Source: Rhizobiaceae bacterium
Lineage (GTDB): Bacteria > Pseudomonadota > Alphaproteobacteria > Rhizobiales > Rhizobiaceae
Direction: 5' to 3'
DNA: 64,000 nt
NCBI GenBank assembly: GCA_019635755.1
Contig: JAHBYW010000002.1
Location: forward strand, 62,001 to 126,000
Shown here one piece after another: positions 61,538 to 64,000 of the stretch. The position numbers and the translations under genes are program-made. The notes beneath the pieces are model-generated. The model ran no database searches, was not told the DNA's origin, and saw only the letters and a program-made list of their open reading frames with translations. Positions within the stretch are counted from its first letter, which is position 1. The number at the start of each line of letters is the position of its first letter.

Positions 61538-62413
61538 TCAGACCTCGCTCGTCCTGCGCCGCGACGAGCGCTGCGCTCCCAGCTCGATGCGACGCCAGGC
61601 GGCGGGCGGGGTGCCGACCGAGCGCTTGAACTCCCGGTTGAAGTGATAGACGTCGCAGAAGCCGCAGATCTCGGCAACCTCCGACAGCGGCATCGCACTG
61701 TCCACGATCAGCGCCTGCGCGTGAGTCAGGCGTTCGCGCAGAAGCCATTGGTGCGGGCTGGTGCGCAGGTGCTTGGCGAAGAGCCGCCTGAGCTGCGAGG
61801 CGCTGATGCGGGTCAGGTCCGCAAGGTCCTGGCTGTTCCATGCCCGGCCGAGATCGGCGCGCATCGCCAGCATCGCGGCGGAGAGCACGTCGGGGATGCG
61901 CTCGCTGGCCACCGACCAGCGCGCCTGGTCGACCATGATCAGGAATTCGCCGACCAGCTGGTTGAGCCGCAGGTCGAGATTGGCGGAGCGGCCGCGCATG
62001 GCGTGGAAGAGGCGGTCGAACCAGGCCTGCATGGCGACGCCGTCCGATACGGTGACCCTGCAGATGCCGTCGCCGAAGAGCTTCTCGCGCATCGACGGCG
62101 CGTCGGGTCCCTCGAGGCGGAACCAGAGCAGAGTCCACGGGTCGTCGGGGTCGGCGCGATGGGTGTGGCGGCGCTCGTTGCCGATCCAGGCGAGCTGCCC
62201 CGCGTCGACGCGGAACTCGTGCCCCAGCGTTTCGACGAAGCCGCCGCCGGTCTGGCAGTAGAGCACGTCCTGGCCGACGTGGAAGTCGCGCGAGACATGA
62301 TAGTCGAACGCCGCGGCGACCTTGCCGGCGCGCAGGACCGTATAGGCGCCGCGCGTCCATCCCGCGTCGGGGACATAGTGCTGGCTCTCGATGAAAAGCG
62401 ATGCGGCCGTCAT
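61538..62413 (-). CDS. AraC family regulator
   Basis: A 291-residue AraC-type activator. Residues about 1-150 form a cupin-like sensing domain (AGKVAAAFDYHVSRDFHVGQDVLYCQTG, HTHRADPDDPWTLLWF), residues about 180-280 the two helix-turn-helix motifs (ISASQLRRLFAKHLRTSPHQWLL, SEVAEICGFCDVYHFNREFKRSVGTPP). ATG 62413 is used; TTG 62428 is in frame but no ribosome site is seen for either. Divergent from the PhyH-like gene, which it may activate. Confidence 0.92.
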   Translation of the reverse strand: MTAASLFIESQHYVPDAGWTRGAYTVLRAGKVAAAFDYHVSRDFHVGQDVLYCQTGGGFVETLGHEFRVDAGQLAWIGNERRHTHRADPDDPWTLLWFRLEGPDAPSMREKLFGDGICRVTVSDGVAMQAWFDRLFHAMRGRSANLDLRLNQLVGEFLIMVDQARWSVASERIPDVLSAAMLAMRADLGRAWNSQDLADLTRISASQLRRLFAKHLRTSPHQWLLRERLTHAQALIVDSAMPLSEVAEICGFCDVYHFNREFKRSVGTPPAAWRRIELGAQRSSRRRTSEV

Positions 62414-62543
62414 GCGCGTTCTATACAAAGAGGAGGGGCTGTTTGTCCATTTCCGCGTTCCCCATGCCCAGCTAGCCTGCGGTCAGTTGTCGCGGTGTCC
62501 TGCCCTGAGGGCGGTGCCGATGCGGTCCTGGGGAGGAAACGAG

Positions 62544-63320
62544 ATGCTGGCAATGACCAAAGATGAAGCCGAAGCCTATGCGCGCGACGGCTACATCATC
62601 CGCAAGGGATTGCTCGGCATCGACGAAGTGAACCTGTTCCGCGAGCGCGCCCGTGCCCAGCTGGAGGCCGAGAACCGCAGCGGCGGCGTCATGACCAAGG
62701 GCGACAAGGACGGCAAGGCGACCCTCCTCAAGATGTGGACCAAGGCCGAGGACGACCAGTACGGCTTCCTGGCGCGCGACGAGCGCATGGTCGACCTGGC
62801 GGAGGACGCCATCGGCAAGCCGATCTATCTCTACAGCCACAAGATGACCATGAAGCAGCCGCGCGAGGGCGGCGCATGGGAATGGCACCAGGACTTCGGC
62901 TACTGGTACAACTATGGCTGCCTCGCGCCCGAAATGATGAGCATCTACATCGCGCTGGACAAGGCGACGAAGGAGAATGGCTGCCTGCAGGTGCTGAAGG
63001 GCACGCACAAGCTCGGCCGGCTGAACCACATCCGCGAGAACGACCAGACCAATGTCGAGCAGGAGCATCTCGAGGCGGCGCTGAAGCGCTACGAGCGCAT
63101 CTATGTCGAGATGGAGGCCGGCGACGCACTGGTCTTCGACGGCAACCTGCTGCACCGGTCCGACGCGAACAACTCCGACACGTATCGGTGGGGCTACATC
63201 GTTTCCTACAACGCCGTGGAGAACGCACCCTTCAAGCGGGTGCGCGAATACGGGAACTACGAGCCGCTGAAGAAGCTCCCTGCCGGGACCTTCCGCACGC
63301 TGGACGAAAAGGCTGCATAA
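62544..63320 (+). CDS. Phytanoyl-CoA dioxygenase family protein (second)
   Basis: A 258-residue Fe(II)/2-oxoglutarate oxygenase. The iron triad is His115-x-Asp117 in WEWHQDFGYW and His204 in LLHRSDANNSD, and Arg215 in TYRWGYIVSYN binds 2-oxoglutarate. It resembles ectoine-hydroxylase-like enzymes. ATG 62544 is chosen because GGGGAGGAAACGAG precedes it; the frame is open from 62391. It may hydroxylate or demethylate the transported substrate as an alternative or next step to the Rieske system. Confidence 0.92.
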   Translation: MLAMTKDEAEAYARDGYIIRKGLLGIDEVNLFRERARAQLEAENRSGGVMTKGDKDGKATLLKMWTKAEDDQYGFLARDERMVDLAEDAIGKPIYLYSHKMTMKQPREGGAWEWHQDFGYWYNYGCLAPEMMSIYIALDKATKENGCLQVLKGTHKLGRLNHIRENDQTNVEQEHLEAALKRYERIYVEMEAGDALVFDGNLLHRSDANNSDTYRWGYIVSYNAVENAPFKRVREYGNYEPLKKLPAGTFRTLDEKAA

Positions 63321-63349
63321 AAAACCTCCGGCCCGACCGGGCCAGGAGG
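63319..63349. terminator. Leftward-type terminator hairpin between two rightward genes
   Basis: A GC-rich hairpin (stem CCTCC-GGCCC against GGGCC-A-GGAGG, 63325-63349, loop GACC) is preceded by AAAAAA at 63319-63324, which overlaps the PhyH stop. On the leftward strand this is a textbook terminator followed by TTTTTT. No leftward gene is seen to its right in the window. On the rightward strand it may act as an mRNA-end or processing hairpin. Confidence 0.55.
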
Positions 63350-63438
63350 ACAGTGCCCGGCGAAGAGCTCCGACGGGCACCGAACTGGAGTGACGAGGCA
63401 CGGCGTGGGAAGCGCCGCGTCCCGTGGGGAGGACGACA

Positions 63439-64000
63439 ATGGCCGATGTGGTCAAAAGCGGCGCGCGTGCGCCCACCATCGACCGGTTTTCACTCGCGCG
63501 CCTGTTGCGGGCACGCGAGGCCGGCGTGCTGGTCGCATTGCTGGTGCTGTGCGTCTTCCTCTCCATCGCGACCGACGGCTTCCTGACCTCGACGAACCTG
63601 CTGAACATCGGGCGGCAGATCTCCCTGCTCGGCATCATGGCGGTCGGCATGACCTTCGTGCTGATCGCCGGCGAAGTGGACCTTTCGGTCGGCTCGACCT
63701 ACGCGTTCTCGGGCCTCGCCACCGGCATGCTGATCATCGCCGGCTGGGCACTGCTTCCCGCGCTGGCGGGCGGACTTCTCACCGGCGCCGCGATCGGCCT
63801 CGTTAACGGCGTGCTGTCGACCTATGTGCGTCTGCCCTCGCTGATCGCGACGCTCGGCATGCTGAGCGTGGTGCGCGGCGCTGCCCTCATCATGACCAAT
63901 GGCGAGCCGGTGACGGTGAACGTGCGCAAGGGCGCGCTGCCCGAGGTCGCCGACGCATTCTCGTTCATGGGCCAGGGCTATCTGTTCGGCGTCGTGCCCA
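63439..64000 (+). CDS. Ribose/inositol-type ABC transporter permease, 3' end beyond the window
   Basis: 187 codons of an RbsC/BPD_transp_2 permease: about residues 29-45 form the first helix (LVALLVLCVFLSIATDGF), then LLGIMAVGMTFVLIAGEVDLSVGSTYAFSGL, the family signature. Start ATG 63439 has GGGGAGGACGACA before it. The matching binding protein and ATPase are likely just beyond the right edge. It suggests uptake of a sugar or cyclitol by the same locus as the oxygenases. Confidence 0.92.
   Translation, partial: MADVVKSGARAPTIDRFSLARLLRAREAGVLVALLVLCVFLSIATDGFLTSTNLLNIGRQISLLGIMAVGMTFVLIAGEVDLSVGSTYAFSGLATGMLIIAGWALLPALAGGLLTGAAIGLVNGVLSTYVRLPSLIATLGMLSVVRGAALIMTNGEPVTVNVRKGALPEVADAFSFMGQGYLFGVVP

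Noticed and set aside
62421-62430. CTATACAAAG near the AraC/PhyH gap as another TTGTATACA site
   Set aside because: Only one half of the palindrome matches, and the gap belongs to another regulator.

Overview
The window is 64 kb of chromosome from a high-GC alphaproteobacterium. It is most likely a member of the Hyphomicrobiales (Rhizobiales) near Mesorhizobium, Aminobacter or Nitratireductor. This rests on high GC, the carA / yqeY and dnaG / rpoD pairs, a RpoD of alphaproteobacterial type, HlyU, DUF2259 and YjbQ family genes, and intergenic palindromic repeats resembling RIME elements. The placement is inference, because no search could be run. About 59 protein genes are supported. I see no rRNA, tRNA, CRISPR array, phage or insertion sequence.

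1-10300: a secreted caspase-like protein with TPR-like repeats runs off the left edge. It is followed by a DMT exporter, a pyrrolysine-free MttB-family methyltransferase, a 193-bp two-arm repeat element, small secreted or hydrophilic proteins, a YpfJ-type zinc peptidase, a TadG-like von Willebrand protein and carA. 10569-23106: core genes (yqeY, dnaG, rpoD) are interrupted by a 6-kb accessory block holding a phytanoyl-CoA dioxygenase-like enzyme, an MFS exporter, a TIR-domain membrane protein and a Na/Pi-cotransporter-like protein. A Uma2 nuclease and a secreted EEP-fold enzyme follow rpoD. 23268-35350: small conserved genes (yjbQ, hlyU family, DUF2259, GyrI-like, SRPBCC), then a divergent pair of HtrA-like proteins of which one has lost the whole catalytic triad, a LuxR-type regulator, a GGDEF-EAL protein, an SDR, a DnaQ-CBS-DUF294 fusion and yqhA.

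35620-43818: envelope genes. These are an OmpA-family protein with a long APEAP repeat, a YcgN cysteine-cluster protein, a small secreted basic protein, a SIMPL-domain protein, an L,D-transpeptidase and a MacA/MacB-like efflux system split into three genes. Three FNR/FixK-type palindromes lie in front of the SIMPL gene, the L,D-transpeptidase and the efflux operon, which suggests an oxygen- or NO-responsive group.

43841-57770: a large divergent catabolic regulon. The leftward arm encodes a peptide/opine-type ABC binding protein, one permease, two ATPases, an SDR and RidA. The rightward arm encodes the second permease, a GntR/FCD regulator, two DHDPS-family enzymes, an HpcH/HpaI aldolase, an aldehyde dehydrogenase, an SMP-30 lactonase and a D-threonine-aldolase-like enzyme. 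Four TTGTATACA-like sites sit in the shared control region. The pathway looks like uptake and stepwise breakdown of a hydroxylated, nitrogen-containing small molecule whose identity is unknown.

57780-64000: a LacI regulator, a three-component oxygenase (desaturase-fold protein, MocE-type Rieske ferredoxin, FAD reductase) resembling the MocDEF system of rhizopine catabolism, an AraC regulator, a second phytanoyl-CoA dioxygenase-like enzyme and the start of a ribose/inositol-type ABC permease that runs off the right edge. This is the most promising candidate for an uncharacterised catabolic system.
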